From: Bacteroidota bacterium
Lineage (GTDB): Bacteria; Bacteroidota; Bacteroidia; 2-12-FULL-35-15
Length of the DNA stretch: 64,000 bases
Assembly: GCA_029237775.1 (NCBI GenBank)
Contig: JAQZBR010000008.1
Location: forward strand, 1-64,000
Reading direction: 5' to 3'
Shown here: positions 44,065-51,867 of the stretch, one piece after another
Layout of the letters: each line of letters opens with the position of its first letter
Position numbering within the stretch: position 1 is the stretch's first letter
Translations under genes and position numbers: made by a program
Notes under the pieces: generated by a model
The model's database searches: none
What the model was told of the DNA's origin: nothing
What the model saw: only the letters and a program-made list of their open reading frames with translations

Positions 44065-46410
44065 TCAATTTTTTTTATTTAATTTTTCTATCTCTATCCG
44101 CAGCGGATCTTTTACCTCCTCGTACATAGCTTCAATTTCCTTATACTTCAGAATTATTTCATCTATTGACGCCTTCCTTTCTGCTGATTTTTCTATCGCT
44201 TTTATCACCAGTCCTGTTTCAGAGATTCCCAATGTCAGGAATAATCCTTTCATGCTGTGTGCATATGTTTTAATTGCCGTATAGTCCGCGGCCTCAATCG
44301 CATTCCATAATCTTGACAAAGCAACAGGAACATCTTTTAAGAATAAAGAAATCATTTCAATTATAAATTCATTATCGCCATCAGCATGCTCGGTCAGGTA
44401 ATCAAGACTGAACTGACCATTGTTTTCTGCGGATTCTTTCACCAATTTGTGGCTTTCAGGTTTTGTCTTGCTCATGAGTTGTAAGATTATTTTTTTTAAA
44501 TTACCCGCATTAAATGGTTTCGAGATATAGGCATTCATACCAATATTGATGCACTTCTCTGCTTCAGAATTGGAGGCGTGCGCTGTTATGGCAATGATCG
44601 GGATATCTTTTTTAACTGGGTCTTCCATCGCTCTGATGATCTTTGTGGCTGTGTATCCGTCAATCTCCGGCATTTGAATATCCATCAGAATAAGGTCATA
44701 ATTATTCTTTTTTAACTTTTCTATCGCCTCAGCACCATTATTGGCAATGTCAAGACTGAATTGCCACTTCATCATGATCTTTTGCACCAACCTTTGATTT
44801 AATGGAATATCTTCTGCAAGTAATACACGATACCTCACATTCGGATTGGCGGTAATCCTCTGATCACTCTGAGAAATTTTTTCTTGTCCACCCACCGTTT
44901 TTTTAAATCGTAGATGAAATGAGAATGAAGAGCCCTTCCCTACTTCACTTTCAACATCGATCGATCCACCCTGCAGCTCTACCAATTGTTGAACAATAGT
45001 TAACCCAAGGCCTGTACCTCCATATTTTCTTGTGGTGTCAGAAGAGGCCTGAGTGAAGCGCTCAAAGATCATTTTTATTTTATCTTTAGGAATTCCTATA
45101 CCAGTATCTCTAACAGTGAATTTACATTTCACATCTGTAGAAGTTTCTTCTAATAGGTCCGCGCTGATCATCACTTGTCCTTTTTCGGTAAATTTTATTG
45201 CATTACCGATCAGGTTCAGAAGGATCTGGCTTAACCTCGCTGAATCACCCATCAGGCTCTTAGGAATAGCAGCATCAATTTCCAGTGAAAGGCTCAGATT
45301 TTTTTCATAAGAGCGGTACTCCACAAGCTCAATCACTGATTTAATGATCTCATCGAGATTAAACTCCGTTTCTTCAAATACAAACTTTCCTGCTTCGATC
45401 TTCGACAGATCCAGTATGTCGTTGATAATGACCAGCAGGTTTTTACCGGCAAAATCAACTGATTCTACATATTCCTTTTGTTCGGCAGTAAGAGGAGTTT
45501 CTTTTAAAAGCTCCTGAAAGCCAAGAATTGCATTTAACGGAGTTCTTATCTCATGGCTCATACTTGCAAGAAATTGCTCCTTCACCGTCTTTGATTGTTC
45601 TGCAAGTGCTTTTGCCGCGACAAGCTTTTCATTCTTCTCACGTAATTCCAGAGTTCTTTCCTCAACCCTTCGTTCAAGCTGGTTGTTTGTTTCAGATAAT
45701 ACCTGATCGTGATGCTGGATCTCACCGATCATCTTATTAAAGGCCATCGATAATTTTGCAACTTCATCCTTTCCCTTAAACTTCGAACGCAGGCTGTAGT
45801 TACCGCTTTCCATAACCTGCTCCATTACAGTTACCAGATCTGTAATAGGCTTTGAAATATATTTCTGCAGAAAATAAGCAAGGAAATATGCAAGCAATGC
45901 TGCTATTACCACAATACCTAAGGCGAGCCGGATCTTTTTATAAAGCTGTCCCTGGATATCGGAGAGATCTACCTTAAGACAAATGGTTCCGACCCATTCT
46001 CCATGATTTTTTATTTTACTGTAGATCAGAAGATCATCATCGGAAAACTTATAAGAAGCAATTCTTTCCGGCTGATATTGAAATGCATAAGGTTCCGCTC
46101 CCTCCCTCGTATAGGACGCAAACACTTTACCTGTGGTATCTATCACACTTGCGTTTGTGATATTGGTCTCCACATTTAAATCCGTGAGATTTTCATAAGC
46201 CGCCTCAGCATCTCCGAACAAAATTGGCGCTATAGTATTTGTTCCGAGAACCTGTGCAATTGAAGAGATGGATCTTACCTTGCTTTCTTTCATCGCTTTG
46301 TAGTCAATCATCACGAATATCACCGAACACAACACGATCACCACTATTGCAGTGGTAAGCTGCATAAGAATTAGCTTCCGGTTGATCGATATGTTAGTAA
46401 GAAAGCCCAT
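44065..46410 (-). CDS. Hybrid sensor histidine kinase with CHASE8, HAMP, receiver and HPt
   Basis: A 781-residue membrane kinase. TM1 is at 13-35, a periplasmic CHASE8-type domain at about 40-155 (VRSISSIAQVLGTNTIAPILF, SVIDTTGKVFASY), TM2 at 160-182, then HAMP (about 186-240), a coiled coil, HisKA with H286 (MSHEIRTPLN), HATPase (DTGIGIP, GGTGLGL), a receiver with D577 (ILMDIQMPEIDGY) and a C-terminal HPt with H718 (AHSMKGLF). It is a complete phosphorelay in one chain without its final response regulator. CHASE8 is the sensor domain of YfiN/TpbB. The YfiR gene ends at 46411, directly before this start, so YfiR probably binds the CHASE8 domain. Confidence 0.93.
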   Translation of the reverse strand: MGFLTNISINRKLILMQLTTAIVVIVLCSVIFVMIDYKAMKESKVRSISSIAQVLGTNTIAPILFGDAEAAYENLTDLNVETNITNASVIDTTGKVFASYTREGAEPYAFQYQPERIASYKFSDDDLLIYSKIKNHGEWVGTICLKVDLSDIQGQLYKKIRLALGIVVIAALLAYFLAYFLQKYISKPITDLVTVMEQVMESGNYSLRSKFKGKDEVAKLSMAFNKMIGEIQHHDQVLSETNNQLERRVEERTLELREKNEKLVAAKALAEQSKTVKEQFLASMSHEIRTPLNAILGFQELLKETPLTAEQKEYVESVDFAGKNLLVIINDILDLSKIEAGKFVFEETEFNLDEIIKSVIELVEYRSYEKNLSLSLEIDAAIPKSLMGDSARLSQILLNLIGNAIKFTEKGQVMISADLLEETSTDVKCKFTVRDTGIGIPKDKIKMIFERFTQASSDTTRKYGGTGLGLTIVQQLVELQGGSIDVESEVGKGSSFSFHLRFKKTVGGQEKISQSDQRITANPNVRYRVLLAEDIPLNQRLVQKIMMKWQFSLDIANNGAEAIEKLKKNNYDLILMDIQMPEIDGYTATKIIRAMEDPVKKDIPIIAITAHASNSEAEKCINIGMNAYISKPFNAGNLKKIILQLMSKTKPESHKLVKESAENNGQFSLDYLTEHADGDNEFIIEMISLFLKDVPVALSRLWNAIEAADYTAIKTYAHSMKGLFLTLGISETGLVIKAIEKSAERKASIDEIILKYKEIEAMYEEVKDPLRIEIEKLNKKN

Positions 46411-46947
46411 CTAGTTCTTAATATTCATTGCAAGTTTTAAAAGCTGAGAGCTCGCTTTGATTTTATTTTTATTCAACGAGTTCATATTGATTTCAAACCG
46501 TATCTTATTATTGACGATAAGAAAATTAATGGCCGATCCACTTTCCAGCTCGCCATGTTTTTCGGTGATTAAAAGGGTGCTTTTAAGGCCGGCTGATTGC
46601 GCTAACTCTTTGATTATATCTTCCTGCGTGTTCTCGGGAATGAAAAGAATATGACAGCCTCTTATCTCAGAAACTGTTTTGTATCTTACGATCATGATCT
46701 TTTTATTATTGATCTTTTTATTGAAGGCAAGCTCCTGTAGCGGTCTGATTATAGGTGATTCACCAAGCACACCTATGTTGAACGAAGGGGTTCCGTTCAT
46801 TGTATTATCTTCCCACTCAACAAACTTTGTAAAATTATAAATGAAAGCAGCCTTCGCTTCATACTCTTCTACTTCTGTTTGAATCTTAAAAGCAGAAACA
46901 ACAAATGCGGTGAAAAATAATAATATGCAGGCCCTTCTTTTTATCAT
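46411..46947 (-). CDS. YfiR family periplasmic protein
   Basis: A 178-residue exported protein with a signal peptide (MIKRRACILLFFTAFVVSAF). The family opening KAAFIYNFTKFVEW is clear, followed by FNIGVLGESPIIRPL, GCHILFIPE and the C-terminal GSAINFLIVNNKIRFEINMNS, typical of YfiR (DUF4154). In Pseudomonas, YfiR represses the diguanylate cyclase YfiN through its periplasmic domain. Here the next gene (no gap) codes for a hybrid kinase with a CHASE8 domain, not a GGDEF protein. YfiR proteins next to histidine kinases and TonB receptors are found in other Bacteroidota. Confidence 0.92.
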   Translation of the reverse strand: MIKRRACILLFFTAFVVSAFKIQTEVEEYEAKAAFIYNFTKFVEWEDNTMNGTPSFNIGVLGESPIIRPLQELAFNKKINNKKIMIVRYKTVSEIRGCHILFIPENTQEDIIKELAQSAGLKSTLLITEKHGELESGSAINFLIVNNKIRFEINMNSLNKNKIKASSQLLKLAMNIKN

Positions 46948-46974
46948 ACAGACGTAATCACAAGCGTAATGATT

Positions 46975-47733
46975 TTATTGGAAAACAATTCGATTCTCCA
47001 GCACAGGAGTCAGTGGCGATTTCAAAATAATGTATTCCTTCACCGCGTTAGATTGATTTTCAACGAGGTTTTCCTTTTGAGCTGAAGGTAAATTTTTCAA
47101 TGTTACAAAGCCGTCATTCCCTTCAGCAATGAAGTGTGGAAAAGCAATGATATATGTGGAAGAAGAATCTATATCCACTTCATTGATCTTTATTGAACGA
47201 ATCCTATTACCGGGACTGATGATCTGGGTTTCATTTATATCAATGACCTGTGCAGATGCATTGGTATCTACTGAGATCTGAACACTCTCTGAAATTTGGG
47301 GAAAGGGGCCTTTTTCCAGTGGATATTGAGCCACAGAGCGTTCAAATACCGTTTTCAACTCTTTCCCTGTTAATTTAACAAGAACAGGCGAATCTTCAAA
47401 TGGAAGCATTTCATCAACCATCTCAGCTGTAAAAGTTCCGGCCGGATAAATTCCATTCGGACGTGAAGATGTGCTAAAACGTATACTTCCGGAGTTTACA
47501 AAAACGGCATCTACAGTTTTCCCTTTACTTGATACATATGTGTGAATCGCATCAGTGATCAGATTCCCTATCAGAGCCTCCTTTTTTCTTACTACATTGT
47601 CGCTCGCGTTCATATCCACCGAAATTATTCCCAATGCAGTTGGCTCGGGCGGCTTCTCATCTTTACGGCATGAAGAAAGCGCTGTTATTGCTGCCATAAT
47701 GATGTAAACCATGTATGTGTGTATCGCTTTCAT
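46975..47733 (-). CDS. Lipoprotein with an isolated 5'-nucleotidase C-terminal domain
   Basis: A 252-residue protein with lipobox ALSSC. The mature part matches the 5_nucleotid_C domain of UshA/NT5E-type enzymes: KKEALIGNLITDAIHTY, AVFVNSGSIRFSTSS, VDEMLPFEDSPVLVKLTGKELK, and FIAEGNDGFVTL. In standard enzymes this domain binds the nucleotide base while a separate N-terminal metallophosphoesterase domain does the chemistry; that domain is missing here. The protein may therefore be a nucleotide-binding lipoprotein. It sits 1 nt after the TonB receptor and 27 nt before yfiR, in one operon. Confidence 0.85.
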   Translation of the reverse strand: MKAIHTYMVYIIMAAITALSSCRKDEKPPEPTALGIISVDMNASDNVVRKKEALIGNLITDAIHTYVSSKGKTVDAVFVNSGSIRFSTSSRPNGIYPAGTFTAEMVDEMLPFEDSPVLVKLTGKELKTVFERSVAQYPLEKGPFPQISESVQISVDTNASAQVIDINETQIISPGNRIRSIKINEVDIDSSSTYIIAFPHFIAEGNDGFVTLKNLPSAQKENLVENQSNAVKEYIILKSPLTPVLENRIVFQ

Positions 47734-47734
47734 A

Positions 47735-49861
47735 CTATTTGAATTTGTAAATGATATTTAAAAGTACTTCCGGCCCCGGTTGGATGAGCCCCCTTAATCC
47801 GAAAGCATTAATATTAGTCGATTCTTCAGGATCGCTGAACTTTTTGGTTCCGATGTTATTACCGATCAAACTGATGGTAAGTTTTGGCGTTACAGCATAC
47901 CGCACTGTAAAATTCCCCTGAACATAATAGGGAATCCTCACATAGTGGTCTGTTTCCAGGTAGAATCGTTTATTGTTCTCTGAAGCGTTCCCGTAATTGA
48001 GTCCAGCGGCAAATAAAAATTTCCGGTATGTATAGCTAAGACCTCCGTTGACTCTGAGGGTTGGAATGTTTCTCAATTCACGATAATAAGCAGGCTGCTT
48101 TTTATAAAATGCAATATCAGAAGCGCGAACATTTTTTTCATTCCATTTGAAAGTACTTAAGAATTGCGAATAGTTGGCGAACACAGAGAACCCTTCTTTT
48201 ATTTCAACGACTACAGAAGCTCCGTTTCCATAAGTTTTTACATCTCCAATATTTTCATAGATCCCAATGCTACCACCTCCATGTGGATCATAAACACGGA
48301 TCAGATTATTATTCTCCGTATAATAAACATTGTATTTAAAGATCACTTTTTTAATGTTGATCTCTGCCGCCAGCTCAAAGGTGTTTATGTCTTCAGGTGT
48401 TAAAGCAGTGTTTCCCTTTGTTCCGTATTCATTTCCGGTTGTTGAATTATCATAAAGCTCCTGGAAGGTGGGCGCCCTGAATGCCTTTCCGTATAAACCT
48501 TTAAAACGAATATGCTGGCTTGCATTGTAAGTGATCCCGATCCTCGGGTTAGCTGATTGGCCAAAATCGCTGTAATCATCATAACGCAATCCAGCGGTGA
48601 CCGTAAACTTTTTAATGCGGTACCCGGCTTGAATAAAGTATGCGAATACGAGTCGTCTTTTATCATTTTGGGTAAATTTAATGTCATCATAGTTTCCGAA
48701 ATTCCCTTTATACTGATCACCAACTATTTTATAATTTCGCTTTAGCTCGTAATCGGAAATGGAGTGATCTTCAAACACACTGCCTGTAAGGATATCCAGA
48801 TGTTCGTTCGCTTTGATATAAATATCAAGTGAGCTACCGTAGGAAGTGCCCGTATACTTCTCATGTGTCAATTTTCCCTCTTCAAAAAGATCTCCTGAAA
48901 GCGATGAGATATATTTGTCCGGAGCTTCCTGTTTAAGAAAATTGTGGGAATTCCGGTTGTAATATATTTTGGGTGTTATAACTATATTATCACCGACTTT
49001 ATAATCATAATATAAATTTGTTGCTAATTGGTTGGTTAGTAGTTTCGAATCCGGAGCTGCAATGTATACCGGCCCAACCCAGGTTCCCTGTTGCCTGTAA
49101 ATATCAAAAAGCTGAAAATGCAAATCACCGGAAACTAACTGACAGTTAAGATAAGCATCCTTGTTCCATCTGTTTGTTTCATAGCTTTTTTCAAGATTAG
49201 TTAGGCTCCAGCTTTGATTCGACACCTTATCTGTATCGAGCAATTGCCTGCTTCCATTGCTCTGAAAGTAGCCAAGGGAAAGGTTCATTTTGTTTTTATC
49301 TTTCTGTGTGCTGTAATTTACGTTAGCGCTTAAAGTAGTATTGGTTCCACCCGTAACACTTGCTGATGTCTGACTGATGGTAAAAATATGGATCACCCCT
49401 GCCATGGCATTGCTTCCGTAGATTGCCGATCCTGGCCCCCTGATCACTTCCACCTTTTCAATAAAATCGACAGGCATATCAAAAATGGCGCTTCCGCTGT
49501 AAAAATCATTTATCTGCTGTCCGTTTATCAATACCAGAATATTTCCTGCTTTTCTGGAACCGCGTATCGCGATTCTGTAATTCCCATCACTTCCCATACT
49601 TACCTCCACTCCGGGAATAAACTTCAATACATCTATGAGAGTGACTGCACCAAGCTCTTTGAAAGAGGATTGAGGGATCATCGTGATCATTGCCGGGGCC
49701 TCGCTTTCAAGCTGCGTTTTTTTTGCAGCGCTGAATACTTTGAGCTCCAAAAGTTCTTCGAGTGAAAGGTCATTGATAGTCGTGGTACGTGATGAATCCA
49801 CTTGTGCACAGGCCAGCAAGGGGAGTAAAGCAAACAGAACGGAGACTATCTTCTTTTTCAT
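47735..49861 (-). CDS. TonB-dependent outer-membrane receptor
   Basis: A 708-residue receptor with signal peptide MKKKIVSVLFALLPLLACAQ. The segment INDLSLEELLELKVFSAAKK is found in the subgroup of receptors that travel with YfiR and kinase genes. The plug domain (MITMIPQSSFKELGAVTLIDVL, IAIRGSRKAGNILVLINGQQ, VEVIRGPGSAIYGSNAMAG) is intact and the C-terminal barrel ends in LLNIIYKFK. It has no N-terminal carboxypeptidase-like SusC domain. The substrate is unknown; the neighbouring 5'-nucleotidase-like domain hints at nucleotide or phosphorylated ligand. It is the first gene of a four-gene operon reading leftward. Confidence 0.9.
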   Translation of the reverse strand: MKKKIVSVLFALLPLLACAQVDSSRTTTINDLSLEELLELKVFSAAKKTQLESEAPAMITMIPQSSFKELGAVTLIDVLKFIPGVEVSMGSDGNYRIAIRGSRKAGNILVLINGQQINDFYSGSAIFDMPVDFIEKVEVIRGPGSAIYGSNAMAGVIHIFTISQTSASVTGGTNTTLSANVNYSTQKDKNKMNLSLGYFQSNGSRQLLDTDKVSNQSWSLTNLEKSYETNRWNKDAYLNCQLVSGDLHFQLFDIYRQQGTWVGPVYIAAPDSKLLTNQLATNLYYDYKVGDNIVITPKIYYNRNSHNFLKQEAPDKYISSLSGDLFEEGKLTHEKYTGTSYGSSLDIYIKANEHLDILTGSVFEDHSISDYELKRNYKIVGDQYKGNFGNYDDIKFTQNDKRRLVFAYFIQAGYRIKKFTVTAGLRYDDYSDFGQSANPRIGITYNASQHIRFKGLYGKAFRAPTFQELYDNSTTGNEYGTKGNTALTPEDINTFELAAEINIKKVIFKYNVYYTENNNLIRVYDPHGGGSIGIYENIGDVKTYGNGASVVVEIKEGFSVFANYSQFLSTFKWNEKNVRASDIAFYKKQPAYYRELRNIPTLRVNGGLSYTYRKFLFAAGLNYGNASENNKRFYLETDHYVRIPYYVQGNFTVRYAVTPKLTISLIGNNIGTKKFSDPEESTNINAFGLRGLIQPGPEVLLNIIYKFK

Positions 49862-49892
49862 ACAAAAAGGCGGTATTTATCGACCATCGTAT

Positions 49893-49919
49893 CAAATTTA
49901 TAGATAAATATAATACCAA
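49893..49919 (-). promoter_or_regulatory. Promoter of the TonB receptor / YfiR / kinase operon
   Basis: The minus strand has TAAATTTG at 49900-49893, a perfect TAnnTTTG, with TTG (49919-49917) 16 nt further upstream. The start codon is 32 nt after the box. Confidence 0.65.
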
Positions 49920-50185
49920 CCTATTTAAATCCCTTAAAGTGAGATATGAAAGGTTTTATGTTTCGATTCATTATCGCTAAAGGGAAATTATTGCCCAACC
50001 GACTGAGCCCGAATAACTTAATTTGGCGACACCTTTATGATTGTTCTCGTTCTGGCAGCTGCTTTTAAAAGATGCTCCACTTGTCTTTCGCGCTGGCAAA
50101 AAAATTTACACGTGGAATTTACGCGGCTGTTCGCCTTGTTTTTTTTAGCGGAATAGCTCTTCAAATGTTCATTTAAATTAATAAC
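49920..50185. other. Intergenic stretch between divergent genes, nothing recognised
   Basis: About 265 nt between the TonB-operon promoter and the beta-propeller gene. No second -7 box, palindrome, or believable small frame was found. Sequence near 50100-50160 is locally GC-richer (GGCGGCTGTTCGCC) and then T-rich, but no clean hairpin results. Confidence 0.4.
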
Positions 50186-51832
50186 ATGAAAAAATTCTAC
50201 ATCCTTACAGCACTTAGCGCTTGTTTTACATACTGTCAGAGCCAAAGTTTTTCCTGGGCTAAAGTCGAAGGGAAATATGCTTATGATTATGGCTACGGCA
50301 TTGGGACAGATAATGCAGGCAATGTATACGTTGCAGGCAAATATGAAGAGGAGGCCCTGTTCAGCGGGACCGTCCTTCCCAATCAGGGCAATCATGATAT
50401 TTATCTCGCTTCTTATGCCCCAAATGGAAACCTGAACTGGATTCGCACAGGCGGCAGCTATAGCGGAGATTATGCGCGCATTCTGGCATGCAATAAAACA
50501 AACCGTGTGTATATAGCCGGTGAGATCGAAGGATCAAACAATACCATTGTTTTTCCCGGATCTCCAATAACAATTACGGGACATGGCTCAAATGATATTT
50601 TCGTAGCATCTTATGATCTCAGCGGAAATTTGCTTTGGGCGAAAAGTGAAGGTTCAACAGGAAATGAAAAAGCGCTCGGGGTGACTTATGATCCGTTTGG
50701 CAACGTTGTTGTTTGCGGGTACTATACCGATACAACAGTTTTTGGGGGAGTGATGACAGCATCTACAAACTATAAAGATCTGTTCGTAGCGAAATATGAC
50801 TTGAACGGAAATCTGCTCTGGATGCAACATGCCGGTGGCCCCGGTGAGGAAGAAGCAAAATCAGTGGTGTGCGACAACAGCGGGAACATTTACATCTGCG
50901 GAAAATATTCGGATGGAGCAACTTTCGGCACGACTACATTTTCCACTCCTGTTACACCTTACGGACAATTTTACAATGCTTACATCGCCAAATATTCACC
51001 GACAGGTTCATTGATGTGGGTCAAGAGTGTGGATGGTGACTATGACGATATTGCCTGGTCGATAACAAAAGACAACAACAATAAGCTTTACATAACAGGT
51101 GAATTCAGCGGGGCAATGTTTGATGCCATCAATCTTTATACGAATGGTAGGGCGGATGTATTTGTAGCATGCTATGACTCGAATGGAAATGCGCAGTGGG
51201 CTGTTAATGCAGGAAATCCGCTTGTAGATCGTGCACGCGGAATCAGTTGCGATGGAAGTAATTTATATATCACCGGGCAATTCGGAGGAACTGCAACATT
51301 TGGTCCTCACACGTTAGTTGCGGCTGACAGCTCAGATATATTTATTGCAGAGCTCGACAATACAGGTAATTTTCTTTGGGCAAGCGCTGTTGGCGGTCCG
51401 GCCGATAATTATGAGCCCGACAGCTATGAATCCGGGATTGCTGTATGTGCGGATGGTTCCGGGCCTGTATATGCAACAGGCGCGTTGCTTGATGGCGGAG
51501 TGTTCGGTGGAACAACCCTCGCAGGTTACACACGTTCAGATATGTTCATCACGAAATTGATGGGAACAGTGGATTCGCAGGAGATTGTCCAGCCTCAGTT
51601 CGCTCATATCTACCCCAACCCGGGTAACGGTGTTATCAACATCCCGTTGGACGGAAGTGCAAACAGTAATTCTGAAATAATAGTGTACAATTATCTTGGG
51701 GAAGTTGTGTCAGGGCTGTACACCACTTCTACTTCTGCTAAAGTAGACCTTTCAACTCATGGAAAAGGATTTTACTTCATTGAAATCCGGACAGATAAAG
51801 GAAGGCATAGGGAAAAGATACTTGTTCAATAA
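50186..51832 (+). CDS. SBBP-type beta-propeller protein with T9SS type A sorting domain
   Basis: A 548-residue secreted protein. After a signal peptide (MKKFYILTALSACFTYCQS), about eight repeats of roughly 55 residues follow, each with a GNVYVAGKY-like strand, a DIYLASYAPNGNLNW-like strand and a GG turn. This is the SBBP / WD40-like propeller pattern. The final 75 residues (FAHIYPNPGNGVINIPL, IIVYNYLGEVVSGLY, GKGFYFIEIRTDKGRHREKILVQ) are a type A T9SS sorting domain. It would be secreted to the surface; its partner is unknown. The gene stands alone and ends at a strong terminator shared with the btuB-like gene. Confidence 0.9.
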   Translation: MKKFYILTALSACFTYCQSQSFSWAKVEGKYAYDYGYGIGTDNAGNVYVAGKYEEEALFSGTVLPNQGNHDIYLASYAPNGNLNWIRTGGSYSGDYARILACNKTNRVYIAGEIEGSNNTIVFPGSPITITGHGSNDIFVASYDLSGNLLWAKSEGSTGNEKALGVTYDPFGNVVVCGYYTDTTVFGGVMTASTNYKDLFVAKYDLNGNLLWMQHAGGPGEEEAKSVVCDNSGNIYICGKYSDGATFGTTTFSTPVTPYGQFYNAYIAKYSPTGSLMWVKSVDGDYDDIAWSITKDNNNKLYITGEFSGAMFDAINLYTNGRADVFVACYDSNGNAQWAVNAGNPLVDRARGISCDGSNLYITGQFGGTATFGPHTLVAADSSDIFIAELDNTGNFLWASAVGGPADNYEPDSYESGIAVCADGSGPVYATGALLDGGVFGGTTLAGYTRSDMFITKLMGTVDSQEIVQPQFAHIYPNPGNGVINIPLDGSANSNSEIIVYNYLGEVVSGLYTTSTSAKVDLSTHGKGFYFIEIRTDKGRHREKILVQ

Positions 51833-51837
51833 AAAGA

Positions 51838-51867
51838 AAAGTCCGGTACGAACCGGACTTTCTTTTT
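51838..51867. terminator. Bidirectional rho-independent terminator
   Basis: AAAGTCCGGT (51838-51847) pairs with ACCGGACTTT (51852-51861) around a 4-nt loop ACGA, followed by C and a seven-T run; upstream A tracts suit the reverse direction. It lies between the convergent propeller and TonB receptor genes. Confidence 0.92.

Noticed and set aside
50018-50395. Minus-strand 125-residue frame upstream of and within the beta-propeller gene
   Set aside because: Over half lies antisense to a well-supported gene, the product has odd Cys-rich composition and no family features.
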